Assembly: GCF_003236365.1 (NCBI RefSeq)
Contig: NZ_POTZ01000017.1
Location: 1-33,521, forward strand
DNA: 33,521 bases
Direction: 5' to 3'
From: Streptomyces sp. NTH33
GTDB taxonomy: Bacteria; Actinomycetota; Actinomycetes; Streptomycetales; Streptomycetaceae
The notes beneath the pieces are model-generated. The model saw only the letters and a program-made list of their open reading frames with translations, was not told where the DNA came from and ran no database searches. Within the stretch, counting starts at the first letter, position 1, and every line of letters starts with the position of its first letter. Below, one piece after another: positions 1 to 8,317 of the stretch. Both the position numbers and the translations under genes were made by a program.

Positions 1-436
1 AGCGGGACTTGCGGCCGGCCCTCGAGGGCAGGCTCAGCAGGCGGATCGCCATCAGCACGGCGATGCCGATCACCGTCATCACGCCGATGAACTCGATGTA
101 CATCTCGAACGGCAGGAAGCCGCCGAGCACCGGCAGTGTCCAGTCGGCCCGGAACAGCTGGCCGTAGGCCTGTGCGAGGGTCGGCGGCAGCGTCAGGAAC
201 CCGATCGCCACGAACCAGTGCGCCACCCCGATGACGCCCCAGCGGTTCATGCGGGTGTGGCCGAGAAACTCCTTCACCAGGGTCACGCTGCGCTGGTAGG
301 GGTTGTCGGTCCGGGAGCCGGCGGGTACGGGCTGGCCCAGCCTGAAGTACCGGACGAACCGGCCGATGGCGCGGGCGAGCAGCGCGACGCCGACCACGGT
401 CAGGACCAGCGACACGATGATCGCGGCGAGTTGCAT
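1..436 (-). CDS. Membrane Fe-S oxidoreductase, EtfD-like (N-terminal part, cut by window edge)
   Basis: Reading the minus strand from the ATG at 436 gives about 145 residues that stay open to the window edge. The visible part begins MQLAAIIVSLVLTVVGVALL, a hydrophobic segment, and has two more hydrophobic stretches near residues 66-90 and 105-133, so it is an integral membrane N-terminus. Its place 29 bp downstream of etfA on the same strand fits the actinobacterial (Fe-S)-binding, heterodisulfide-reductase-like protein (EtfD in mycobacteria). That protein takes electrons from reduced ETF to the quinone pool. The cysteine-rich Fe-S part would lie beyond the window and cannot be confirmed. A weak AGAAGG ribosome site precedes the ATG. 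The family call rests on context and the membrane N-terminus. Confidence 0.72.
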   Translation of the reverse strand, partial: MQLAAIIVSLVLTVVGVALLARAIGRFVRYFRLGQPVPAGSRTDNPYQRSVTLVKEFLGHTRMNRWGVIGVAHWFVAIGFLTLPPTLAQAYGQLFRADWTLPVLGGFLPFEMYIEFIGVMTVIGIAVLMAIRLLSLPSRAGRKSR

Positions 437-465
437 GGGAAACGCCTTCTGTCTCGTGCGGAGGC

Positions 466-1428
466 TCAGCCCTTGCGGGCCTTGATCTCCTCGGTGAGCT
501 GCGGGACGACCTCGAACAGGTCGCCGACCACGCCGTAGTCGACGAGGTCGAAGATCGGCGCCTCCGGGTCCTTGTTGACGGCCACGATGGTCTTGGAGGT
601 CTGCATGCCGGCCCGGTGCTGGATCGCGCCGGAGATGCCGGAGGCGAGGTACAGCTGCGGCGAGACGGACTTGCCGGTCTGGCCGACCTGGTTGGTGTGC
701 GGGTACCAGCCGGCGTCGACGGCGGCCCGCGAGGCGCCCACGGCCGCGCCCAGGGAGTCGGCCAGCGCCTCGATGAGCGCGAAGTTCTCCGCGCCGCCCA
801 CGCCCCGGCCGCCGGAGACCACGATCGCGGCCTCGGTCAGCTCCGGACGCCCCGTCGACTCGCGCGGCGTGCGGCCGGTGATCCTCGTGCCGGTCGCCTG
901 CCCGGAGAAGGACACGTTCAGCTGCTCGACGCTGCCGGCGGCCGCAGCCGGCTCCACGGCGGCGCTGTTGGGCTTGACCGTGATGACCGGGATGCCCCGG
1001 GTGACCCGGGAGGTGGTGCTGAACGAGGCGGCGAACACCGACTGGGTGGCCACCGGGCCCGCCTCGCCGGCCTCCAGGTCGACGGCGTCGGTGATCAGGC
1101 CGGAACCGAGGCGCAGCGCCAGCCGGGCGGCGATCTCCTTGCCCTCGGCGGAGGAGGAGACCAGCACGGCGGCCGGGGAGACGGCCGCGACCGCGGCCTG
1201 CAGGGCATCCACCTTCGGCACCACCAGGTACGCGGCGTACTCGGCGGCCTCGTGGGTCAAAACCCGGGCCGCGCCGTGCTCGGCCAGCACTCCGGCGGTG
1301 TTCTCGGCGCCGGCGCCGAGGGCGACGGCGACCGGCTCGCCCAGGCGGCGGGCCAGGGTGAGCAGCTCCAGGGTGGGCTTGCGGACGGCGCCGCCTGCGT
1401 GGTCGACGTAGACGAGGACTTCAGCCAT
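466..1428 (-). CDS. etfA: Electron transfer flavoprotein alpha subunit
   Basis: This 320-residue protein is the alpha subunit of ETF, which accepts electrons from acyl-CoA dehydrogenases and carries FAD. The N-terminal half ([13 protein letters not shown] onward) is the adenine-nucleotide-hydrolase-like fold. The C-terminal half has the FAD signature: [11 protein letters not shown], then [38 protein letters not shown] and [17 protein letters not shown]. Length matches the family (310-330). An AGGAGA ribosome site lies about 10 bp before the ATG. It follows etfB by 59 bp and precedes the EtfD-like gene by 29 bp, so the three form one operon. No operator of the island type lies in front of this operon, which suggests housekeeping expression. 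Confidence 0.97.
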   Translation of the reverse strand: MAEVLVYVDHAGGAVRKPTLELLTLARRLGEPVAVALGAGAENTAGVLAEHGAARVLTHEAAEYAAYLVVPKVDALQAAVAAVSPAAVLVSSSAEGKEIAARLALRLGSGLITDAVDLEAGEAGPVATQSVFAASFSTTSRVTRGIPVITVKPNSAAVEPAAAAGSVEQLNVSFSGQATGTRITGRTPRESTGRPELTEAAIVVSGGRGVGGAENFALIEALADSLGAAVGASRAAVDAGWYPHTNQVGQTGKSVSPQLYLASGISGAIQHRAGMQTSKTIVAVNKDPEAPIFDLVDYGVVGDLFEVVPQLTEEIKARKG

Positions 1429-1487
1429 GGGACTTCTTCTCTCCTGCGTGCGAAGAATTGCGGGGCGACAAAGCGGGCGCGGGCCCG

Positions 1488-2276
1488 TTAGATGAACTTC
1501 TGGCCCGCGAGGAACTCGGCGAGCTGCTTGCCGCCCTCGCCCTCGTCGGTGACGATCGTGCCCGCGGTGCGGGCCGGACGCTCCGCGGCCGCCTCGACCG
1601 CGGTCCAGGCGTTCTGAAGGCCGACCTCGTCCGCCTCGATGCCCAGGTCGGACAGGTCCCAGGAGACAACCGGCTTCTTCTTGGCCGCCATGATGCCCTT
1701 GAAGGACGGGTAGCGGGCCTCGCCCGACTGGTCGGTCACCGACACCACGGCCGGCAGGGAGGCCTCGAGCTGCTCGGAGGCGGCGTCGCCGTCGCGGCGG
1801 CCGGTGACGGTGCCGTCCTCGACCGAGACCTCGGACAGCAGCGTGACCTGCGGCACGCCGAGGCGCTCGGCCAGCAGGGCGGGCACCACGCCCATGGCGC
1901 CGTCGGTGGAGGCCATGCCGCAGAGCACCAGGTCGAACCCGGCCTTCTCGATCGCCTTGGCCAGCACCAGCGAGGTGCCGATCGCGTCGGTGCCGTGCAG
2001 GTCCTCGTCCTCCACGTGGATGGCCTTGTCCGCGCCCATGGACAGCGCCTTGCGCAGCGCGTCCTTGGCGTCCTCCGGGCCCACCGTCAGGACCGTGACC
2101 TCCACGTCGTCGTCGGCGTTCTCGGCGATCCGCAGCGCCTGCTCGATGGCGTACTCGTCCAGCTCGGAGAGCAGCCCGTCCACGTCGTCCCGGTCGACGG
2201 TCAGGTCCTCGGCGAAGTGCCGGTCGCCGGTGGCGTCGGGCACGTACTTCACAGTGACAACGATCCTCAGACTCAC
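1488..2276 (-). CDS. etfB: Electron transfer flavoprotein beta subunit
   Basis: The beta subunit of ETF (262 residues) starts (M)SLRIVVTVKYVPDATGDRHF and carries the typical DEYAIEQALRIAEN, SMGADKAIHV, DLVLCGMASTDGAMGVVPALLAERL and KGIMAAKKKP segments that bind AMP and contact the dehydrogenase. The frame is open further upstream to 2444, but the GTG at 2276 is preferred. It is preceded by AGGAGAGAT at correct spacing, it gives the normal family length, and the upstream extension is low-complexity proline/arginine. It heads the etfB-etfA-etfD-like operon. The nearby acyl-CoA dehydrogenases (six in this window) are likely users of this ETF. Confidence 0.96.
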   Translation of the reverse strand: MSLRIVVTVKYVPDATGDRHFAEDLTVDRDDVDGLLSELDEYAIEQALRIAENADDDVEVTVLTVGPEDAKDALRKALSMGADKAIHVEDEDLHGTDAIGTSLVLAKAIEKAGFDLVLCGMASTDGAMGVVPALLAERLGVPQVTLLSEVSVEDGTVTGRRDGDAASEQLEASLPAVVSVTDQSGEARYPSFKGIMAAKKKPVVSWDLSDLGIEADEVGLQNAWTAVEAAAERPARTAGTIVTDEGEGGKQLAEFLAGQKFI

Positions 2277-2380
2277 AACATCTCTCCTGTTTGTTCCGTC
2301 GTCTTTCTCATCCATCCAACGGGAGCCACCGCAGCCGCTGGGCTGGGGACGGGGTGCGGCAGGCAGACCCGCCCGGTCAA

Positions 2381-2418
2381 CGCGTACTGGACCGGAACCC
2401 AAGCCGGCCCAGTACGCG
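2381..2418. terminator. Strong hairpin between the catabolic island and etfB
   Basis: A 15-bp arm (CGCGTACTGGACCGG, 2381-2395) and its near-perfect complement (2404-2418, one mismatch) enclose an 8-nt loop. The hairpin sits 105 bp upstream of the etfB start and 285 bp past the MFS gene end. There is no T-run on either side, so it would be a Streptomyces-style stem-only terminator insulating etfBA, or a protein-binding site. The structure is seen directly; its role is inferred. Confidence 0.4.
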
Positions 2419-2454
2419 CTGCGATGCGTCGGCGCCCCACTCACCGATCCCGTC

Positions 2455-2615
2455 CACTTCGGGACTTCTCAAAGCCCCTGCCCGCGCGATGACCACCTGG
2501 CGCACCCTGACCGTCGGCGCCCTGAAGCTGTCCGGCGCCACCAACGTCGTGGCAGGACGACCAGCACAACGCCCGCGACCCCCGACGGCCACTCGCACTC
2601 CACGGCCTCGGATGA
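2455..2615 (+). pseudogene. ISAs1-family transposase, C-terminal remnant
   Basis: On the plus strand, translation gives SGLLKAPARAMTTWRTLTVG then ALKLSGATNVVAG, and after a one-base frame change near 2557 gives DDQHNARDPRRPLALHGLG and a TGA at 2613-2615. This is the usual end of ISAs1-family transposases, where a hydrophobic helix ending in a NxxAAALR-like motif is followed by HHARDPRRPLATLGI. Only about 53 codons remain and the catalytic part is gone. It sits at the left border of the catabolic island; a 5' fragment of the same family lies near the right border at 29650. The family assignment is from memory of the conserved tail, not from a search. Confidence 0.6.
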
Positions 2616-2702
2616 TCACAAACCGGACGTCATCCGACTGCACCGAAGCCCTGCACCAAGTGCCGATGCGCTGTTGCCGACAGCCTTCACGAGGCGCTCG
2701 AC

Positions 2703-4019
2703 CTATGCCTCGCTCGTCGCCGTCGGTGCCCGGTCGGATGACTGCTCTGGCGGCTCAGACGCCGGGTCGGGATCGCGCGAACCGGTCATGCCGAAGACGA
2801 GGACGGAAAGCGCCGCAAGCACCAGTCCTCCCGCACCGACAACGCACGCCCACATGTAGCTGCCCGACGCATCGCGAATGGCCCCGAAGGCATAGGGAGA
2901 GGCCACGGCTGCCACCCCGCTGAGCGCCAGGGCGGTGGAATACAGTGTTCCGAAGTTGCGCGGCCCGTATTCCTTGGCCACGAAATAGGCGCCGATATCC
3001 GCCTCGGCGCCCTGACTGAGGGCTACCAGAATCACCGCGATCGCGATGATGAAGATCGGGACGGACCCGGTTGCAATCATCACCAAGGAGCCGAATGCCG
3101 CCGCCAGCAAGATCGAGACTGCTACCGCTATCTTCCGCCGAGGAAAGAAGTCAAGCAGAGTACCGCCAAGCAGTCGGCCGGCGATCGTCCCCACGCTGTA
3201 CAACGTGGTCACTGTGGTGGCGACCGCCACGCTCAATCCGCTATCGAGCAAGATCGGTTGCAAGTGCGCAAGATATCCCGTTGTTGCAGTGGTGACCGCA
3301 AATATGCTGAACGAGAAGATCCAGTACCGGGGCGTGCGGAGCACCTGCTTCACACTGCGTGCGGCGTCGGGGCTCTCCGCCGACGAGCCGTGTACCTCGT
3401 TGGTGCGCAGACGATCCTGCATGCCGAAGACTACGGCCGGCAGGGAAATCAGCAGCACAAACCCGGCGAGGACCAGGTAGCCTGCCTGCCATCCGAAATT
3501 GTAGATCGCAAGCGTCACAATCGGCGTGGCGATCAGGGCCATCACCGCCGAGCCGCTCCCGACCAAACCGAATGCCTTACCCGCTCCTTTGTCGAACCAC
3601 GAAACGACGGCCCGATTGAACGGAACCATGTACGCGAATGAGCCAATGATCCCACTGGCCAATGCCAGCCCGTAGAATGTCACCTTGTTGATCGGCAGCA
3701 GTGCGAACAAGGTGAGAATCACGCTGAACGGGACGAGTCCCGCAATGATCGTCTTCCGGGCACCCCACCGGTCTGCGAGCCGACCCGCGATCGGCCCGCA
3801 GGCGGAGAGCAGCAAAACAAGCACCGGCGACACGAGCACTTCGCTGGTACTCCAGCCGGTGGCCTCCATCGTCGGTCTGACGAATACGCTCGCAGTGATG
3901 ATGAGGAGAACTGGCCCAGCCCCGTACCCGAAGAGGGCGAAGGCCGCCGTTCGACCGCCGTTTTTCCACTCCGCCACCTCGCGGCCCCCAGCCGGTTGTG
4001 GTTCGTTGGATAGAGACAT
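2703..4019 (-). CDS. MFS transporter, oxalate/formate-antiporter-like (OFA) type
   Basis: This 438-residue protein has about 12 hydrophobic segments. The loop after TM2 reads GRLADRWGARKTI, the MFS signature motif A (GxLADRxGRR), and the matching loop in the second half is GRLLGGTLLDFFPRRK. A hydrophilic central loop (MQDRLRTNEVHGSSAESPD...) separates the two six-helix halves. It resembles OFA-family carboxylate transporters, so uptake of the island's acid substrate or export of an acid product is a reasonable inference. I chose the ATG at 4019; a TTG twelve bases upstream is in frame. Neither has a good ribosome site. Codon use is less GC-biased than in the flanking etf genes. A 564-bp gap lies upstream, so it may have its own promoter. 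Confidence 0.85.
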   Translation of the reverse strand: MSLSNEPQPAGGREVAEWKNGGRTAAFALFGYGAGPVLLIITASVFVRPTMEATGWSTSEVLVSPVLVLLLSACGPIAGRLADRWGARKTIIAGLVPFSVILTLFALLPINKVTFYGLALASGIIGSFAYMVPFNRAVVSWFDKGAGKAFGLVGSGSAVMALIATPIVTLAIYNFGWQAGYLVLAGFVLLISLPAVVFGMQDRLRTNEVHGSSAESPDAARSVKQVLRTPRYWIFSFSIFAVTTATTGYLAHLQPILLDSGLSVAVATTVTTLYSVGTIAGRLLGGTLLDFFPRRKIAVAVSILLAAAFGSLVMIATGSVPIFIIAIAVILVALSQGAEADIGAYFVAKEYGPRNFGTLYSTALALSGVAAVASPYAFGAIRDASGSYMWACVVGAGGLVLAALSVLVFGMTGSRDPDPASEPPEQSSDRAPTATSEA

Positions 4020-4583
4020 GATTGCAACCAATCACTCGTAGAAAATTCGCGTCTGACGCTTAAATGGCGTCCACTTTCTCCAGGAATTCACGAAGGACGC
4101 ATCCCCGCAACCCATAACAATTGGCGGAGTGAAATCGTCACAGCATCTCCCGTCGAGCCGTCTAAACCGAATCATCTCCTCTTCGGTCCTTCTGGCGACC
4201 GGAGCCGCTGGCCTTGTAGCACCACCGAACGGAGTCTCGATCCGGGAAAAACAACTCGTAGATGTAGATCTGCGCCTAGATTCCAGACATGCGGCAATCT
4301 GGTGGGTCAGGGAGAGAGTGAGGGTCCAGACTCCGGCGTTTAAGGCCGTAAGACGTGCGACGCCGCAAACCCATAGATCGCGAATTCGGAGAACTCCACG
4401 GCCGTGCTCAACACGCTGGACACGACGGTGCGGATACCCTGCTTGTGTGATGCGGTAGTTATGGCATCTCCCCGAACTGTCTCGGTTGGCCGGCCCCGTA
4501 CGGCGGGCACGTCCGAGGATGTGGCGCCCGTGTCCGCTGACCCAAGGCGCCCGGGCCCCGACTGCCACCGTCAGGGGCGTCCC
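4020..4583. other. Low-coding gap upstream of the MFS gene
   Basis: This 564-bp stretch has lower GC than its surroundings and no intact gene. Longer open frames exist on both strands but read as arginine-rich, low-complexity protein with no recognisable motif. The only recognisable content is the transporter stub at 4340-4462. No copy of the island's TetR-type operator was found here. The MFS promoter should lie in the part nearest 4020, but I cannot point to -35/-10 boxes with confidence. Confidence 0.5.
4340..4462 (-). pseudogene. Metabolite:H+ symporter (MHS family) N-terminal stub
   Basis: Minus-strand reading from 4462 gives TTASHKQGIRTVVSSVLSTA then VEFSEFAIYGFAASHVLRP and a stop. MHS-family MFS proteins begin in just this way: a short basic start, RRxVxxSxxGTxxEWYDFxxYG, then AAxxF. 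A GGGGAG ribosome-site-like sequence lies directly upstream, and the codon where ATG is expected reads ATA at 4462-4460. The gene is therefore a 40-codon stub, truncated inside TM1-TM2 and with a lost start codon. It suggests the island once had a second transporter. Confidence 0.5.
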
Positions 4584-5144
4584 TCACCACTCGCGTTCAT
4601 AGATGGAATCGTTCGGGTAGACGTCGCCCAGACGCGCTGTTTCTGGGATGCCGCCGAAGACGGCGCCGAGCTCTTCGGTGGTGGTGAACTGGGCGACATG
4701 ATCGAAGATCACGACGCGGCGAAGTACTTTCCACTCACCGCCGCGTCGCTCGCAGAGATCGCGGTAGCGTCCGCCCATGATGTCGGTCGGCCCGCCATCT
4801 GGTCGGACCATCACATAGATGACAGCGCTCTCCCGCTTCGCGACGTTCCCGTTGAGCTCAATCAGCACGTTGGTGATGTAGTGGTGTGATCGATGCTTGG
4901 TGGTCTTCTGGTTTTCGTAGGCCCACTCGCAGAACTCGTGAGCCGATCCGACGAACATTCCATGGTTGTCCGTGGCCTCGGGCCAGAACGTGGACTTCAT
5001 CAGCTCGAGGTCCTTGCGGTCCTGGCCACGGCAGTAAAGCGCCAGGTTCTCGTACAACTTCTGCTTGGCGATGAGCTCGGTGACGGCGACAGCATCGGCG
5101 TCCGGCACGGCCGGCTCCGGGCCGTGAGAGTGACTGGTCAACAT
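4584..5144 (-). CDS. SnoaL-like / NTF2-fold protein
   Basis: This 186-residue protein has the SnoaL_4 (PF13577-type) layout. It starts with an N-terminal helix (TELIAKQKLYENLALYCRGQDR), followed by DLELMKSTFWPEATDNHGMF, a helix with FCEWAYENQ, KHRSHHYITNVLIELNGNVA, and strands ending YRDLCERRGGEWKVLRRVVIFDH. Such proteins are small dehydratases, isomerases or hydroxylases, or substrate-binding partners, in polyketide, steroid and xenobiotic pathways; the exact reaction cannot be read from sequence. It has an excellent GGAAGGAG ribosome site, and its ATG overlaps the end of the aldehyde dehydrogenase gene by seven bases, so the two are translationally coupled. The conserved histidines in KHRSHHY and D20-type acidic residues are compatible with catalysis. 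Confidence 0.82.
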   Translation of the reverse strand: MLTSHSHGPEPAVPDADAVAVTELIAKQKLYENLALYCRGQDRKDLELMKSTFWPEATDNHGMFVGSAHEFCEWAYENQKTTKHRSHHYITNVLIELNGNVAKRESAVIYVMVRPDGGPTDIMGGRYRDLCERRGGEWKVLRRVVIFDHVAQFTTTEELGAVFGGIPETARLGDVYPNDSIYEREW

Positions 5145-6712
5145 GTGCTCCTTCCGGGAACCGCCCTCAGCCCAAGCCGCGGTGCTCTTCCGCTGGTTTC
5201 CATGACTACGCCTCTGCTTCCTTGCTCGCTCCTAGGGAAGCGGGATGTAGACGTCTTCTGGTAGACGTATTCCTCGATGCCTGCCCGGCCGCCCTCGCGA
5301 CCGAAGCCCGATGCTTTGACCCCGCCGAACGGTGCCGTTGCCGCCATGGGCGGGAAGCTGTTCACCCCGATCCAGCCCGCGACCAAACCATCGGCGGCCC
5401 GATGTGCGCGCTTCAGGTTGTTGGTGTGGACGTAGGCGGCCAGCCCGTGCTCGGTGCTGTTTGCCATCCCGAGAGCCTGGGTCTCGTCCTTGAACGGCAT
5501 CATCGCGAGAACCGGCCCGAAAACCTCCTGCTGGGCGATGCTGCTGGTGTTGTCGACGTCGGCGAGGACCGTCGGTCGGACGAAGCAGTTCCCACCCAGA
5601 TCGGTATCAATTCGCTCGCCGTCGGTGACGACACGGGCTTCCTTCCGGGCCGCGTCAACCATCGACAAGATCCGGTCAGCAGCGTCTTCACTGATCACCG
5701 GGCCCATCAGGGCGTTCGGATCCAGCGGGTCGCCGATGGTCGCGCTCGTGGTGACGGCCGCAACCCGCTCGATCACCTCGTCGTACACCGACTCCTGCAC
5801 CATCAGGCGGGTCGGGAACAGGCAACCCTGGCCCGAGAGCATCACTGCGCTCATCATTGCCGCCATCTGCGCCGCCGCATCCAGGTCGGCATCCTCGAAG
5901 ATGAGATTGGCGGACTTGCCACCGAGTTCGAGCACCACAGGGGTCAGCGACTCCGATGCGACCGCCATGACGCTGCGCGCGACGGCACCGCCGCCCGTGA
6001 ACGCGACCTTTGCGACGTCGGGGTGGCGGATGATGGCCTGGCCGGTCTCTTTATCACCTGACAGAACGCTGAGCACGCCGTCAGGCAGTCCAGCCTCGCG
6101 ACAGATCTCAGCCAGTCGCATGACTCCGAACGGGCTGAGCTCGGGCGACTTGAGGACCACGCAGTTGCCAGCCGCGAACGCCGGCGCCAGCTTCATCGCG
6201 GCGTTGGGGATGGGCCCGTTGAACGGGACAAAGACATCGACGACGCCGTAGGGCTCGTACTTCACGTAGTCGAGGGCACTGCCGGGGTAGGTGCTGATGA
6301 GCACACCCTCGAACTTGTCGACCCAGCCGGCGTAGTACTCAAAATGGTCGATCGCCATCGCCATGCCACCGACGGCGAGCGGCACCCCCGTCTCCAGTGC
6401 GACGATCTTGTTGAGCTCATCCTCGTGGGCTTCGATCGCCCGGGCGATGTTCCACAGGATCCGGCGACGCTCGTCCGCCGCCATCCGCCGCCATGCGGGC
6501 CACGCCTTGCGGGCCGCCTGCACCGCCTGGTCGACCTCCCGTTCGCCGGCGATGGGGAACGACGCGAGCAGTTGCCCTGTCGTGGGGTCGATCCGGTCGA
6601 GAGTGCCGCGATCGGTGCTGGTGACCGCCGAGCCGGCGATGTGGAGGGACGGCTCGGGTAGCACTTCTGCGGCTACCGCCCGGTGGAGTTCGAGCGCGTT
6701 CGTGACATTCAC
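5138..6712 (-). CDS. Aldehyde dehydrogenase (NAD(P)+-dependent)
   Basis: This is a 524-residue ALDH-superfamily enzyme that oxidises an aldehyde to its acid. From the GTG at 6712, the oxyanion Asn is N165 (VPFNGPIPNA, with F where W is common). The general base is E262 (VLELGGKSANLIF) and the nucleophile is C297 (SGQGC). The nucleotide-binding FTGGGAVARS and the C-terminal PFGGVKASGFGREGG are present. The GTG start is chosen because AAGGAA precedes it and the further in-frame extension to 6799 is not ALDH-like. After the usual C-terminus (EEYVYQKTSTSRF) about 30 extra residues run on to the stop overlapping the SnoaL-like gene, possibly through loss of the original stop. It probably acts after the adjacent alcohol dehydrogenase. 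Confidence 0.93.
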   Translation of the reverse strand: MNVTNALELHRAVAAEVLPEPSLHIAGSAVTSTDRGTLDRIDPTTGQLLASFPIAGEREVDQAVQAARKAWPAWRRMAADERRRILWNIARAIEAHEDELNKIVALETGVPLAVGGMAMAIDHFEYYAGWVDKFEGVLISTYPGSALDYVKYEPYGVVDVFVPFNGPIPNAAMKLAPAFAAGNCVVLKSPELSPFGVMRLAEICREAGLPDGVLSVLSGDKETGQAIIRHPDVAKVAFTGGGAVARSVMAVASESLTPVVLELGGKSANLIFEDADLDAAAQMAAMMSAVMLSGQGCLFPTRLMVQESVYDEVIERVAAVTTSATIGDPLDPNALMGPVISEDAADRILSMVDAARKEARVVTDGERIDTDLGGNCFVRPTVLADVDNTSSIAQQEVFGPVLAMMPFKDETQALGMANSTEHGLAAYVHTNNLKRAHRAADGLVAGWIGVNSFPPMAATAPFGGVKASGFGREGGRAGIEEYVYQKTSTSRFPRSEQGSRGVVMETSGRAPRLGLRAVPGRSTC

Positions 6713-6840
6713 GGCTGTTCCTTGCGGTCGGTAGGTGGTCGGGGTCGGCAGAGCCGCGCACCAGGACGGGACGGGCAGCGAGCGGAATACCCCGGACAAG
6801 GAGGGAGTCGAGCTGTACGGTGAACGGGTGACCGGTGCGG

Positions 6841-7940
6841 TCAGGATCGAGCTGGGAGGACGATCACGCTGCGGGCGAGGCCGCCGCCCTCCAACGCTTC
6901 GTAGGCATCGTTGACCTCGTCGAGGACGATGGACCGGGGCACCAGGTCGTCAAGGCTGAGGTGACCCTCTGAGGTAGAGGTCCACGTACAGAGGGATGTC
7001 GTGGTAGAAGTCCGATGAACCGAGCCACGCCCCCTGCTGGTACGGCAGGAGCAGGCTCTCGGCGGGAGAAGTGCGGAGGGTCAGCTCGGCGCCCGGTGAC
7101 ATGCTGCCGATGAGGTACACGGTGCCGTCGTGACCGAGGACCCTGAGAGCCGACTCGGCCACGGCCGGGACCCACCGTCACGAAGGCGTGGTGGACGCCG
7201 TCGGACTCGGTCAGTTCGCCGATGGCCTCGACCACGTTGACCTGGCTGGAGTCGATGATGTCGGTCGCGCCGAATTTCCTGGCCAGCTCCAGCTTGTCGG
7301 GCTGGATGTCGGCGCCGATGATGCGCGTCGCGCCGGCCGGCACTGCTGTTTGGATCGCGTTCAGGTCGACGCGGCCGCAGCCGAACACAGCCACCGATTG
7401 ACCGGGCTCCACCTTCGCGACGTTGAACACGGCACCGCCACCGGTCGCGACGGCGCAGCCGATGAGTGATGCCTGCTCGAACGGCATTGCGGGGTCGATG
7501 GCGACCAGCCGGTTCGCGTGGATCAACGCCTGCTCGGCGAAGCCGCCCAGGCCCTGGAGCTGTCCGATCGAGCCGCTCTCGTCGTGCAGGCGGGGTACAG
7601 CGCTCGGGTCGCGGTTGAGCGTGTCCGGGTTCGGGCAGGCCCAGAGGCTGCCCTTCGGGCGCGCTCGGCGCTGGCCGCACGGCTGCACGGCTGCTGCCAC
7701 GACGTGGTCACCGACGCTGACTCGGGAGACGGCCGATCCGACGGCGGCGACCCCGGCAATCTCGTGCCCCAGGACGATCGGCATGCCAACGCCCATCCCC
7801 ATCTTGGCGACGGTGGTGTCGCTGTGACACAGACCGGGCGCCCGAACATCCACGAGCACCTCCTGTTCCATCGGCTCGTCGATGGTCACGTTCGAGATCT
7901 CGAACTTCTCGCCGCCCTCCCTGATGACTGCAGCTCGCAT
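6841..7940 (-). pseudogene. Zinc-dependent alcohol dehydrogenase (MDR), multiply damaged
   Basis: The protein starts MRAAVIREGGEKFEISNVTI (AGGAAGGAAAAC ribosome site) and is a class III-like, NAD-dependent alcohol dehydrogenase: LCHSD with the catalytic Cys, LGHEIAG, VGDHV and a Rossmann region. Damage is extensive. One extra base in the G-run at 7167-7169 and one in the C-run at 6965-6967 shift the frame; correcting both restores AVAESALRVLGHDGTVYLIG and then HLSLDDLVPRSIVLDEVNDA up to a TGA at 6841. The structural zinc motif C-x2-C-x2-C-x7-C reads C-x2-R-x2-R-x7-C, both changes being TGC to CGC. The Rossmann GxGxxG reads GCGRVD. It precedes the ALDH gene and follows operator A. Some frameshifts could be sequencing errors; the Cys losses argue for true decay. 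Confidence 0.85.
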
Positions 7941-8317
7941 GAGTTTTCCTTCCTGGTATCGGCCTGTGGACACCTGCCCGCCCGTCCCGAGCGACTGGGA
8001 TGAGCCCTCGATGCGAGGTGCATCACAAGTGAGGCGCGTGACGGGAATCGTTGTCGGCCGTTCATAGTTTGTCAACCACCTAATTTCTTAAATTTTTTCG
8101 ATCAGACGTGCCGCCAAGCGTGTGGTCCACCCTCGCGGTAGTTGATGCCTTGTCGATCTGCGGGAGCGGGGGAGGGCGGTAGCCGTCGGTGTGGGGTGCA
8201 GGCCGGCGACGCGGCTCCGCCGCTGGGTCGGAAAGCAGCGAGCCCGGTCTGCGTCGCCGAACGTCCCCGGGCGGCGGGCCAGGCGGATCCTGGTGGGTCA
8301 ACGGACGCGGACTGCGC
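7941..8317. other. Promoter region of the ADH-ALDH-SnoaL unit
   Basis: No gene is recognisable in these 377 bp. They hold one copy of the island operator (8065-8082) beside an AT-rich run (taatttcttaaatttttt, 8081-8098) that could be a promoter spacer or the 3' end signal of the LLM gene read on the minus strand. The remainder (8100-8317) reads as low-complexity, proline/arginine-rich frames only. Confidence 0.5.
8065..8082. promoter_or_regulatory. TetR-type operator A
   Basis: TAGTTTGTCAACCACCTA, an imperfect inverted repeat, lies 125 bp upstream of the alcohol dehydrogenase start. It matches the other six sites in the window (core GTyrAC flanked by AGTT/AACT arms). It should control the ADH-ALDH-SnoaL unit. 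Confidence 0.7.

Noticed and set aside
2277-2444. N-terminal extension of etfB
   Set aside because: The upstream in-frame sequence is proline/arginine-rich and covers the hairpin; the GTG at 2276 has a strong ribosome site and gives the normal length.
4032-4568. 178-codon minus-strand frame between the MFS and SnoaL-like genes
   Set aside because: Composition is not protein-like, no ribosome site, and a different frame in the same stretch carries the recognisable MHS stub.
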